Source: JAXHUH01 sp034211175 (lineage in GTDB: Bacteria; Actinomycetota; Acidimicrobiia; Acidimicrobiales; CAIXPF01). Taken from it: a stretch of DNA of 36,062 bases. Under the pieces are notes generated by a model. The model did no database searches and had not been told where the DNA came from. It was given only the letters and a program-made list of their open reading frames with translations. A program made the translations under genes and the position numbers. Shown here in pieces: positions 1 through 6,578 of this stretch. The stretch's first letter is position 1. Each line of letters begins with the position of its first letter. The stretch lies in contig JAXHUH010000100.1 of NCBI GenBank assembly GCA_034211175.1, forward strand, positions 1 through 36,062. Reading direction: 5' to 3'.

Positions 1-76
1 CGAAGGGGCCGATCGAGCATCCCGGACGTCCCTCCCGGTGAGGTCGCTGATGCTGGTCGGGCCGCTGGTGCCCCGA

Positions 77-98
77 CCGTGCGAGCATGCTCGCACGG
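77..98 (-). terminator. Perfect 22-bp palindrome past the end of the PNPOx-like gene
   Basis: Positions 77-87 (CCGTGCGAGCA) are the exact reverse complement of 88-98. It lies about 35 nt beyond the minus-strand stop codon at 133, so a transcription-terminating hairpin is the simplest reading. There is no T-tract on either side. An operator for a gene to the left of the window is the alternative. Confidence 0.45.
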
Positions 99-132
99 CG
101 GCGGTGGTCGTCGGCCGATCGCCGCCGGACGG

Positions 133-1077
133 CTACCGGCCCTCGTGGTGGGCGGGCGGGTTGAAGCGGGACGGCTCGGGAGTGCTCCACCGCAGGGGGA
201 ACCGCCCGGGACGGCGGACCACGGCCTCGACGTCGACGGTCACCGTCCGGAGCGCACCGGGAAACCGTGCGGCTGCCCGATCGGCGTCGTAGTCGACCTC
301 GGCGGTGCCGCTCAGGTGGAGCAGGTCGCCCGACGTCCAGTCGACGAACAGGAGCCCCACACGGCGGTCGACGTGGAGGTTGCCCAGCGTGAGGTACATC
401 GAGTTCCCGGCGTAGTCCCCGAACGAGAGGCGTGTCGGCCCTTCGATCGCGACGAAGCCCGGCGACCCGCCCCGGTGGGAGGCATCCGCGGCGCCGTCGG
501 GGCCGACCGTGCCGAGGAAGAAGGTGTCCGCGTCGCCGACGAGACGGCGGTCGGCGTCGGTGAGCGCGTGCCCGACCGTGGCCGGTGCGTCCCGCCGTTC
601 GGGTGCGGGTTCGTCGGTCGGTTCGCGGCGCTGGATGTAGCGGGGGCAGTTCGACAGCGCCTGGATCACGTCGACGACGAGGCCGGCGGCCGGCTCGGCT
701 GCGGGGCGCACGTGGCCGTTGACGCGCATCCGCCGTCGGGTCGCCGGTTCGATCGCTAGGAGGCCGACGTTCCCGCCGGCGCTCGTGAGCGCAGCGAGTG
801 GGTCGTCGTCGGCGACCGTGGCTGCGAGCTCGATCACGGTCGGCGTCGCCGCACGGGCGAACCCGGCAGGCCCGGTCAGCGGCGTGACCCACACCCGGTC
901 CTCGTCGTCGACCGCGGTGGCGAGGACGAGGCGCTGGCGCTCGAGGAACGCCCGGGCCGGTTCCGGGAGATGGTCGTGGATGCCGCCGGCCACGGCGTCG
1001 GCCTCGGCGCGCTCACCGACCAGCTGCTGCACGGCCAGCTCGCCGCGGTGCCACGGTGACGACGTCGCGGTCCGCAT
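133..1077 (-). CDS. Pyridoxamine 5'-phosphate oxidase-like flavin-binding protein
   Basis: A 314-residue protein resembling the PNPOx-like split-barrel fold. The C-terminal half has the family pattern of a flavin-barrel segment (TFFLGTVGPDGAADASHRGG, roughly residues 185-205), then a strand ending FGDYAGNSMYLTLGNL and the typical VGLLFVDWTSGDLLHLSGTA run. The N-terminal half (FLERQRLVLATAVDDEDRVW) looks like a second, degenerate copy of the barrel. Such proteins bind FMN, FAD or F420 and are presumably cytosolic redox enzymes; the substrate cannot be read from sequence. Its start codon shares one base with the stop codon of the upstream VOC gene (TGATG at 1079-1075), so the two are translationally coupled. 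Pyridoxine biosynthesis itself (PdxH) is unlikely given the length and partner. Confidence 0.8.
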   Translation of the reverse strand: MRTATSSPWHRGELAVQQLVGERAEADAVAGGIHDHLPEPARAFLERQRLVLATAVDDEDRVWVTPLTGPAGFARAATPTVIELAATVADDDPLAALTSAGGNVGLLAIEPATRRRMRVNGHVRPAAEPAAGLVVDVIQALSNCPRYIQRREPTDEPAPERRDAPATVGHALTDADRRLVGDADTFFLGTVGPDGAADASHRGGSPGFVAIEGPTRLSFGDYAGNSMYLTLGNLHVDRRVGLLFVDWTSGDLLHLSGTAEVDYDADRAAARFPGALRTVTVDVEAVVRRPGRFPLRWSTPEPSRFNPPAHHEGR

Positions 1078-1544
1078 CAGAAGAACCCGCAGGTCGGCGC
1101 CTCGCCCGAAGGTGCGTGGGCGCCGGCGAGGCCTGCGGTCACGTACAGCTCGAGGCGGGTGCCGTCGGGGTCGTGGAAGAAGATCCCGCCGGAGTCCGCG
1201 CCCTCGGCGTGGGCGACCACACCGTCGTGGACGAGCTCGATGCCGGCCGCTCGCAGGCGTGACGCGGCGGCGTCGAGCGCGGCGACGTCGGCCAGCTCGA
1301 ACGCCAGGTGGTGCAGCCCGGCCCGATCGGTGGCGTGGTCGGCGGCCGCCTGCTGCCAGAGCGTGACGGCCAGCGTCTCGCCGAGGCCGCAGAACGCGAA
1401 GCGCCCCTCGGTCACGGCGATCACGTCGAGGCCGATCACGTCCCGGTAGAAGGCGACCGACCGGTCGAGGTCGACGACGTTGACGCCGACGTGGCCGACC
1501 GCGACGGGTCGACCGTCGAGCGGGCGGGGAGTGGGGGAGGGCAT
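1077..1544 (-). CDS. VOC (glyoxalase/bleomycin-resistance-like) family protein
   Basis: A 155-residue protein with one vicinal-oxygen-chelate unit: the opening strand VGHVGVNVVDLDRSVAFYRD, a central GLHHLAFEL strand and the closing DPDGTRLELYV strand. The His of the first strand, the second His of GLHHLAFE and the Glu of LELYV are the usual metal-binding positions. Members are lyases, isomerases, dioxygenases or drug-binding proteins, and the exact reaction cannot be predicted. It is the first gene of a two-gene operon with the PNPOx-like gene and diverges from a CGNR regulator, which probably controls it. A weak AGGA lies just upstream of the ATG. Confidence 0.85.
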   Translation of the reverse strand: MPSPTPRPLDGRPVAVGHVGVNVVDLDRSVAFYRDVIGLDVIAVTEGRFAFCGLGETLAVTLWQQAAADHATDRAGLHHLAFELADVAALDAAASRLRAAGIELVHDGVVAHAEGADSGGIFFHDPDGTRLELYVTAGLAGAHAPSGEAPTCGFF

Positions 1545-1548
1545 CGTT

Positions 1549-1580
1549 CCTAACCTTTCACATGCACAAGAGCGGTTAGG
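1549..1580. promoter_or_regulatory. Inverted repeat in the VOC/CGNR divergent region (candidate operator)
   Basis: CCTAACC (1549-1555) and GGTTAGG (1574-1580) are perfect 7-bp arms separated by 18 bp, in the 5' region of the VOC gene. A minus-strand -10-like TAGACC (1589-1584), with TTGCCT 17 bp upstream of it, would put transcription initiation at about 1577, inside one arm. A related GTTAGGC occurs at 1635-1641 next to the CGNR promoter. The site is well placed for repression by the adjacent regulator; binding is inferred. Confidence 0.4.
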
Positions 1581-1651
1581 TGAGGTCTACCATCGGCCAC
1601 GCCGAGAGGCAACCGTTCATGGTTGTGACGGTAGTTAGGCTGGGTGACGAG

Positions 1652-2185
1652 ATGGTGATGACACGACCGCTGCGGGGTGAGCCCCTCCCGATCGACCTGC
1701 TCAACACGACCTGGCGCGACGAGGGGGTGGCGCACGACGCCTTGGCGGACGACGACGGCCTGGCCGAGTGGTTGGAGGAGTGGTCGTTCGACGTGCCGGC
1801 GACTGACGCGACCCGAGCGGCGCTCGTCGAGGCCCGCGGCGCGGTGCGAGGGTTGCTGGCCGACCGGTCGGCGCCGGCGGCCGTCGACGCGTTCAACGAC
1901 ATCCTCGATCGGGGGCGGGTCCGCGTCGCGCTCGCCGACGACGGCTCGGTGGAGCGGACGATCGACGGTGTCGCGCCCGAGTGGCTACCCGGTGTCAGCG
2001 CGGCGCATGCCCTCGTGGAGCTGATGGAGACGTCCGGCGATCGCATCCGCCCGTGCCAGCACGAGGAGTGCGTCCTGTGGTTCGTGGACACGTCCCGCAA
2101 CGGCACGCGTCGCTGGTGCTCGATGGCGGTGTGCGGCAACCGGGCGAAGGCGAGCCGCCACTACCGCCGCACCCACCCGGCCTGA
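1652..2185 (+). CDS. ABATE-domain transcriptional regulator with CGNR zinc finger
   Basis: A 177-residue protein. The N-terminal part has the ABATE domain (presumed stress- or ligand-sensing), beginning GEPLPIDLLNT, where this family normally begins. The C-terminal 40 residues hold the CGNR zinc finger: CQHEEC, then WCSMAVCGNRAKASRHYRR, giving four cysteines and the diagnostic CGNR motif expected to bind DNA. I chose the ATG at 1652 because a TAGGCT -10 box (1636-1641) predicts initiation at about 1648, which excludes the earlier GTG at 1580 and ATG at 1619. It diverges from the VOC/PNPOx-like pair and is likely their local regulator. Confidence 0.85.
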   Translation: MVMTRPLRGEPLPIDLLNTTWRDEGVAHDALADDDGLAEWLEEWSFDVPATDATRAALVEARGAVRGLLADRSAPAAVDAFNDILDRGRVRVALADDGSVERTIDGVAPEWLPGVSAAHALVELMETSGDRIRPCQHEECVLWFVDTSRNGTRRWCSMAVCGNRAKASRHYRRTHPA

Positions 2186-2201
2186 GCGGGACCCCGCTCA
2201 G
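2182..2201. terminator. Bidirectional terminator hairpin containing both stop codons
   Basis: CTGAGCGGG (2182-2190) pairs perfectly with CCCGCTCAG (2193-2201) across a 2-nt centre. The plus-strand gene stops at TGA 2183-2185 and the opposing gene at TGA 2200-2198, so both stop codons lie inside the stem. No T-tract follows. Confidence 0.6.
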
Positions 2202-2674
2202 ACGTCGACGCAGGTGATCGACGAGCTGCCGCCGTTGAACGTCTGACCGACCAGCAGTGCGCCGCCGACGTCGATGGTCACGCGGTTCATGAAGCCCGGC
2301 GTCGAGCGGTACTCGAGGGCGTAGTCGCCGTGCTCGTCGGCCACGGCGCGGATCGTCGAGCCGTCGAGCCGGCCGTCCTCGGTGACCCACACGGGCTCCA
2401 ACGCAGCGAGCAGCTCGTTGCACCGTGCGTCGGCGCCGAGGGTCGGCACGACCGACTGGAGCGCGACGAACATGGCGAAGCCGGCCAGGACCACCGCGGT
2501 GACCCCGGCGGTGACCCGGTTCGACCGCTGCAGGGCACGATCGACGTCGTCGGCGCCGGGATGGCGGCAGGTCCAGGTCTCGGCCTGCTGCTTCATGATG
2601 CGGCGCGGCTCCAACGCCGTCCATGCCAGGCCGGCGGCGAGGGCGGGCATGGCGAGGACGAGGACCACGATCAT
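2198..2674 (-). CDS. Small membrane protein of unknown function
   Basis: A 158-residue protein I do not recognise. Two hydrophobic segments are visible: residues 1-20 (MIVVLVLAMPALAAGLAW), and about 55-76 (VTAGVTAVVLAGFAMFVALQ). The loop between them has a CRHPGADDVDRALQRSNR stretch. The C-terminal ~80 residues (two Cys, at about 85 and 156) would lie outside the membrane, probably extracytoplasmic if the first segment is an anchor or signal. It is convergent with the CGNR gene and divergent from the radical SAM gene. The protein-like composition and the shared terminator support a real gene. Confidence 0.6.
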   Translation of the reverse strand: MIVVLVLAMPALAAGLAWTALEPRRIMKQQAETWTCRHPGADDVDRALQRSNRVTAGVTAVVLAGFAMFVALQSVVPTLGADARCNELLAALEPVWVTEDGRLDGSTIRAVADEHGDYALEYRSTPGFMNRVTIDVGGALLVGQTFNGGSSSITCVDV

Positions 2675-2768
2675 GGTCCCAGCGAGCCATGCCGCCGACG
2701 TCGGCGGGATGGTCCGTTGCGCCTCGCCCCTTCCGGGGAACAGCGGGGAGGCGGTCGGTGGCGGACGC

Positions 2769-2774
2769 TACGGT
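2769..2774 (+). promoter_or_regulatory. -10 box (TACGGT) of the radical SAM gene
   Basis: TACGGT at 2769-2774 predicts initiation at about 2781 and a ~20-nt leader that contains GGAGG (2792-2796) just ahead of the GTG start at 2801. Confidence 0.45.
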
Positions 2775-2800
2775 CGCCGTCGGTCCAGAACGGAGGTGGC

Positions 2801-4207
2801 GTGGGACTGCTCGAACGGCTGTCGGAGCTCCTCGACGCGACGCGGCCGGCACCTCCCGAGGTCCGCGCCGCGCTCGCCCGGCGGTGGTCGGACCTGCCGG
2901 AGTCGGCGCGGACGCCGGGCCAGCTGCTCGGGCGGCGCACCACCGGATGTGAGGGCACCCACGGGGTGTTCCCGCAGTGCGACCTGGGCTGTCGGCCCTG
3001 CTACCACTCGACCGACGCCAACCGGGTCCGGGTCGACGGGCCCCACACGATCGCCGAGGTCGACGCCCAGATGGGGTTCCTGCGCCGGGTGCGGGGGCCG
3101 GGGGCGTACGCCCAGCTCATCGGCGGTGAGGTGACCCTGCTCGACCCGGACGACCACGCCGCCGCCCTGGCCGTGATGCGCAGCCACGGGCGGGAGCCGA
3201 TGAGCTTCAGCCACGGCGACGTCGACTACCCCTATCTGGAGCGCCTGGCGCTGGGGCCGGACGGGCGCCCCCGGGTCGACCACCTCGCGTTCGCCGTCCA
3301 CATCGACTCGACGATGCGGGGCCGGCGGGCCGTGCCCCGGCCGACGTCGGAGGCCGAGCTCCACCCCGAGCGGGCCCGGGTGGCCGCCCTGTTCGCCCGC
3401 CTCGAGCGGGAGCACGGCGTCCGCACCTACCTGGCGCACAACATGACCGTGACGCCGGACAACCTCGACGAGGTCGCGGACGTGATCCGGGCCGGTCGGG
3501 GCCTCGGCTACCGCATGTTCTCGTTCCAGCCCGCGGCCTACGTCGGGGCGGAGGGCCGCTGGTCGGACGGGTACCGGTCGTTCGGCGCCGACGAGGTGTG
3601 GGCGCAGATCGAGGCCGGCGCCGGCACCCGGTTGCCGTACCGGGGTGTCCACCTGGGCGACGTCCGCTGCAACCGCTCGACGTGGGGTGCGTTCGTCGGC
3701 GACCGCTACGTGACGGTGATCGACGAGGACGACCCGGCCGACCTCGCGGCGCGGGATGCCTTCTACCGGGCGTTCCCCGGGTCGTTGGGGTTCGGGTCGA
3801 CGCCGGTTCGGTTGGTGCGCGTCGCCCGCAGCGTGGCGGCCTTGCCGGCGGTCGTGCCCGCGCTCGTCGGCTGGGCCCGCCGGTTCGTGCGCCGGGCCGG
3901 CGGCGTGCGGGCGATCGTGCGGCACCGGCCGCGCCCGGTCACCTTCGTCATGCACCGGTTCATGGACGCCGCCGACGTGAGCGAGGCGTGGGCGATGCTC
4001 GAACAGGACGAGGCGGCGAGCGAGCCCCGTCTGGTCGAGACCCAGGAGCGGCTCCGGGCCTGCGTCTACGGGATGGCCCACCCCGAGCAGGGCCGGGTCG
4101 TCCCCGCGTGCGTGCAGCACTCGGTCCTCGACCCGGTCGAGAACGCCCGGCTCGTGCGGCTCCTGCCGCGTCGCCCCACGACCGCGCCGGCAGGGTCGGG
4201 CGGCTGA
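2801..4207 (+). CDS. Orphan radical SAM protein
   Basis: A 468-residue protein with the radical SAM cluster motif CDLGCRPC (Cys60, Cys64, Cys67), which binds a [4Fe-4S] cluster and S-adenosylmethionine. The following region (LIGGEVTLLDPDDHAAAL, about residues 105-125) matches the GGE motif that contacts SAM, and later barrel strands follow (THLAHNMTV-like, GYRMFSFQPAAYVG). More cysteines occur near the C-terminus (CVYGMAHPEQ and PACVQHS), where an auxiliary cluster could sit. A basic helical stretch at about 340-385 may associate with membrane. The GTG at 2801 has GGAGG four bases upstream; the open frame continues upstream but is not coding-like there. No substrate peptide or partner maturase is adjacent, so the reaction is unknown. 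Confidence 0.8.
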   Translation: MGLLERLSELLDATRPAPPEVRAALARRWSDLPESARTPGQLLGRRTTGCEGTHGVFPQCDLGCRPCYHSTDANRVRVDGPHTIAEVDAQMGFLRRVRGPGAYAQLIGGEVTLLDPDDHAAALAVMRSHGREPMSFSHGDVDYPYLERLALGPDGRPRVDHLAFAVHIDSTMRGRRAVPRPTSEAELHPERARVAALFARLEREHGVRTYLAHNMTVTPDNLDEVADVIRAGRGLGYRMFSFQPAAYVGAEGRWSDGYRSFGADEVWAQIEAGAGTRLPYRGVHLGDVRCNRSTWGAFVGDRYVTVIDEDDPADLAARDAFYRAFPGSLGFGSTPVRLVRVARSVAALPAVVPALVGWARRFVRRAGGVRAIVRHRPRPVTFVMHRFMDAADVSEAWAMLEQDEAASEPRLVETQERLRACVYGMAHPEQGRVVPACVQHSVLDPVENARLVRLLPRRPTTAPAGSGG

Positions 4208-4237
4208 TCCCGGTCCGGTCGGCCCGATCAGTCCGGA

Positions 4238-4792
4238 TCAGCCCGAGCGGGCGTCGGCGACGGCCCTGATCAGCTCGTCGATGTCGGGGCGGTCGTCGGG
4301 TGCGACCTGGCGGCGCAGGTAGGTGATGCGCCCGTCGGGCCCGATGACCACGTCGCCGCCGAGCTGGTGGGTGTCCTCGGTCGGTTTGCGGAGGCGGCGA
4401 CCGCGGAGCAGGAGCGTCAGGTACCGGCGGAGGGTGGCCCAGCGGTAGATCGCGCGGGTGGCGCCACGATCGAAGCCGAGGCGCCGGTAGGCCTCCCGAT
4501 GGCGGTCGCGCAGCACGGGGAACGGTGCGCCGAGCCACTCGTGGTAGTCGGCGGCGGCCCGGGCCGACCCGAAGGTCACGGCCGCGACGGTGGCGTCGGC
4601 CAGCTCGTCGAGGTGGTCGCGCACGGCGACCACGTGCTCACGGCACGGCAGTCAATGGACGTGGCGGTGGAAGACGAGCAGCACCGGCCGCCCGCGGTGG
4701 CCCTCGATCGCCCACGGCTCCCCGTCGGTTCCGACGAGGGTGAGGTCGGCGGCGAGGTCGCCGACCTCGAGCGGTTCGTCCGGGGCTGTCAT
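4238..4792 (-). CDS. Peroxiredoxin-like (AhpC/TSA) selenoprotein, in-frame TGA as Sec47
   Basis: Read through the TGA at 4654-4652, this is a single 184-residue thioredoxin-fold protein of the peroxiredoxin-like AhpC/TSA family. The active site reads F-H-R-H-V-H-U-L-P-C-R-E-H, with selenocysteine 47 where relatives carry the first Cys of CxxC, and Cys50 as resolving residue. The same frame continues for 137 residues with normal family sequence (VAAVTFGSARAAADYHEWL, then FPVLRDRHREAYRRLGF), and GDVVIGPDGRITYLRRQ ends the fold. A SECIS-like hairpin follows the TGA. Start ATG 4792 gives the expected VGDLAADLTLVGTDGEPW N-terminus and coincides with a leaderless -10 box. The likely role is thiol/selenol peroxide or disulfide reduction in the cytosol. 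A TGC-to-TGA null mutation is the alternative, but both halves are intact. Confidence 0.82.
4613..4654 (-). promoter_or_regulatory. Sec UGA codon with bacterial SECIS-like hairpin
   Basis: In the mRNA the UGA (4654-4652) is followed by 18 nt and then a perfect 8-bp stem: GUGGUCGC (4633-4626), loop CGUGC (4625-4621), GCGACCAC (4620-4613). The apical loop begins 26 nt after the UGA and has G as its second base. Both fit the known bacterial SECIS rule (loop roughly 16-37 nt downstream, G in the first two loop positions, stem of at least 4 bp). This would recruit SelB with Sec-tRNA. Confidence 0.75.
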
Positions 4793-4798
4793 ACCCCG

Positions 4799-4808
4799 AG
4801 AGTACGGT
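4799..4808. promoter_or_regulatory. Overlapping divergent -10 boxes of the selenoprotein and LLM genes
   Basis: The minus-strand box TACTCT occupies 4804-4799 and the plus-strand box TACGGT occupies 4803-4808, sharing the TA at 4803-4804. Counting -7 from the last T puts +1 exactly on the A of the selenoprotein ATG (4792) and exactly on the G of the LLM gene's GTG (4815), so both messages would be leaderless and the two promoters mutually exclusive. Confidence 0.55.
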
Positions 4809-4814
4809 CGGGGC

Positions 4815-5834
4815 GTGACCATGACCGACTCGTCCCCGGCCGGCCCGGAGCCGCCGCCGATGCGGATCGGCGCGTGTGCCGACCGCACGTTGCCGCCCAC
4901 GGTCGTCGTCGAGCTGGCCCGTTCCCTGGAGGCGGCGGGAGCCGATCGGCTCTGGGTGATCGAGGACTGCTTCTACACCGCCGGGGTGAGCCTGGCCGCC
5001 GCATCGCTGGCGGTGACCGAGCGGCTCGGGGTCGGGCTCGGCATCCTCCCGGCGGTGGCCCGCAACCCGGCTGTCACCGCGATGGAGATCGCCACGTTGT
5101 GCGGCCTCGGCCCCGACCGGGTGGTCGCGGGCATCGGCCACGGAGTGCAGGAGTGGATGGGGCAGATGGGCGCCCGCCCGTCGTCCCCGGTGACGACGCT
5201 CGGCGAGGTGATCGAGGCCGTCCGCCGGCTGCTCACCGGTGAGCGGGTGTCGATGGACGGCAAGGTCGTCACGCTCGACGCCGTCCAGCTCGACCAGCCA
5301 CCTGAGCCGGTCCCGCCGGTGCTGGCCGGTGTGCGCGGGCCGCGCTCGCTCGAACTCGCCGGCCGCGTGGCCGACGGGGTCCTCCTGGCCGAGCCGGCGT
5401 CGCCGACCTATGTGCGGTGGGCGGTCGAGCAGGCCGGGTCACCCGACGGCTTCACCGTCGCCGTGTTCTCGGCGCTGTGCGTGATGGACGACGGGGCGGA
5501 CGCCCGCCGGGCGATGGCCCCGTGGCTCGCCGGGATCGTCGAGTCGACGATGGAGTCACCGTCGGTCGGGATCCGAGTGCTGCCGTTCGGCGACGAGCTC
5601 GTCGCCCGCTACGAGCGCGACGGTGTGGACGGCCTGGCGACGATGCCGGCCGAGTGGTGGACCGAGATCGGCCCGATCGGGACCTACGACGACGCCCACG
5701 CCCACCTCGACGCCCTCGCTGCCGCCGGTGTGGCTCACGCCGGCCTCTTCCTCGCCCCCGACCCGGAGATCGCACTCGCCGACGTCTCGGTGGTGGGCCG
5801 CATCATCTCTGATCGCGCCCGGAGCCCTTCGTGA
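4815..5834 (+). CDS. LLM-class (luciferase-like) flavin/F420-dependent oxidoreductase
   Basis: A ~339-residue protein with the luciferase-like TIM-barrel pattern: MRIGACADRTLPP strand 1, LARSLEAAGADRLWVIEDCF helix 1/strand 2, GLGILPAVARNPAVTAMEIATL, and GPDRVVAGIGHGVQEWMGQMG, followed by PVPPVLAGVRGPRSLELAGRVADGVLL cut across the central strands. This matches F420-dependent methylene-H4MPT reductase-like enzymes, which in actinobacteria use F420H2 or FMNH2. The substrate is unknown. Start GTG 4815 is preferred because a leaderless promoter points to it; ATG 4821 is the alternative. It diverges from the selenoprotein gene across only 22 bp. Confidence 0.85.
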   Translation: MTMTDSSPAGPEPPPMRIGACADRTLPPTVVVELARSLEAAGADRLWVIEDCFYTAGVSLAAASLAVTERLGVGLGILPAVARNPAVTAMEIATLCGLGPDRVVAGIGHGVQEWMGQMGARPSSPVTTLGEVIEAVRRLLTGERVSMDGKVVTLDAVQLDQPPEPVPPVLAGVRGPRSLELAGRVADGVLLAEPASPTYVRWAVEQAGSPDGFTVAVFSALCVMDDGADARRAMAPWLAGIVESTMESPSVGIRVLPFGDELVARYERDGVDGLATMPAEWWTEIGPIGTYDDAHAHLDALAAAGVAHAGLFLAPDPEIALADVSVVGRIISDRARSPS

Positions 5835-5852
5835 TGATGCGGCCGCATGATC
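5833..5852. terminator. Hairpin between convergent LLM and cupin genes
   Basis: GATGATGCGG (5833-5842) pairs with CCGCATGATC (5843-5852) with one mismatch; the inner 12 bp ATGCGGCCGCAT are a perfect palindrome. It begins inside the LLM stop codon and precedes the convergent cupin gene. No T-tract. Confidence 0.45.
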
Positions 5853-5882
5853 GCCGATCGTCAGGGGTGAGGCCGGGCCCGG

Positions 5883-6260
5883 TCACTCGTCAGGGAGGTG
5901 GATGAACAGGCAGGTGCGGGGTTCGCCGTCCACGTTGCGGCTGATGTGGCCCTCGCCGGTCGTGTCCTCGGCGAGGACCATCGAACCCGGGCCGAACACC
6001 CGGGTCGTGCCGTCGCCGAGCTCGATCTCGACCGAGCCGGTGAGGTTCACGATCAGCTGGCGTCTCGGCGCGGTGTGGAAGTCCAGGTGGTAGTCGTCGG
6101 ACACCATGCGGAACTGCACACCCGACGCCGGCCACGGCGGTGAGATCCTCCCGGCCGGCCCCCGGTCGTCGAGGTCGATGTCGACGTCCTCGAAGTGCGA
6201 CCGGCCGTCCTCACCGGTGAACATCCGGGTCACGGCCACTCGCTGCGTCACCTGGTCCAC
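5883..6260 (-). CDS. Cupin-domain protein
   Basis: A 125-residue single-domain cupin. Visible hallmarks are GVQFRMVSDDYHLDFHTAPRR (first cupin motif region, two His) and LIVNLTGSVEIELGDGTTR, then the PGSMVLAEDTTGEGHISRNV second motif with a conserved Gly and His. It probably binds a metal or small ligand as an isomerase, a sensor or a small dioxygenase; which is unknown. I chose GTG 6260 because AGGGGGAGA lies five bases upstream. The upstream ATG at 6293 is in frame but has no ribosome site. Confidence 0.75.
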   Translation of the reverse strand: MDQVTQRVAVTRMFTGEDGRSHFEDVDIDLDDRGPAGRISPPWPASGVQFRMVSDDYHLDFHTAPRRQLIVNLTGSVEIELGDGTTRVFGPGSMVLAEDTTGEGHISRNVDGEPRTCLFIHLPDE

Positions 6261-6578
6261 GGTCTCTCCCCCTCGGTGGATGGCGGCGCCCATCTTGGTC
6301 GGCGCGGCGTCGCGCGGTGAGGTCCGCCGCGTTCTGGTCGGCCACGAGCGTCGACCGGACGCGGGTGGCGGGCCCTGGCGGCGGCGCCACCACCCGCGCC
6401 CGGGGTCCCGGGAGCGGGTGCCACCGCACGCCCGTCCCGTGAACGGCGGCCGGGCGTCGAGCCCCGACCGGCCACGTGTACGGGCTCCGCCGGGACGTGG
6501 TTCACCATCGAAGGTGCCGCGGTGCGGTTCGGGCGTACTCGACACCCGGCGCGCCGGGCCGGGTCCTGACGGCTCCGC
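6261..6578. other. Gene-free stretch with one GC-rich hairpin
   Basis: No convincing coding sequence lies here: open frames are Arg/Pro/Gly-rich shadows. The clearest structure is GCGGGTGGCG (6361-6370) facing CGCCACCACCCGC (6385-6397), a stem with a 3-nt bulge. It may end transcription of the broken dioxygenase gene upstream or shape the leader of the cupin gene. Otherwise I see nothing in it. Confidence 0.35.

Noticed and set aside
2768..4120. 450-residue minus-strand open frame opposite the radical SAM gene
   Set aside because: Arg/Pro/Gly/His-rich shadow of a GC-rich coding strand; no domain-like pattern, and the plus strand carries a clear radical SAM motif.
4238..4633. Separate 131-residue gene starting at GTG 4633
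   Set aside because: That start falls after the catalytic motif of a thioredoxin fold and inside the SECIS-like stem; reading through the TGA gives one complete family member.
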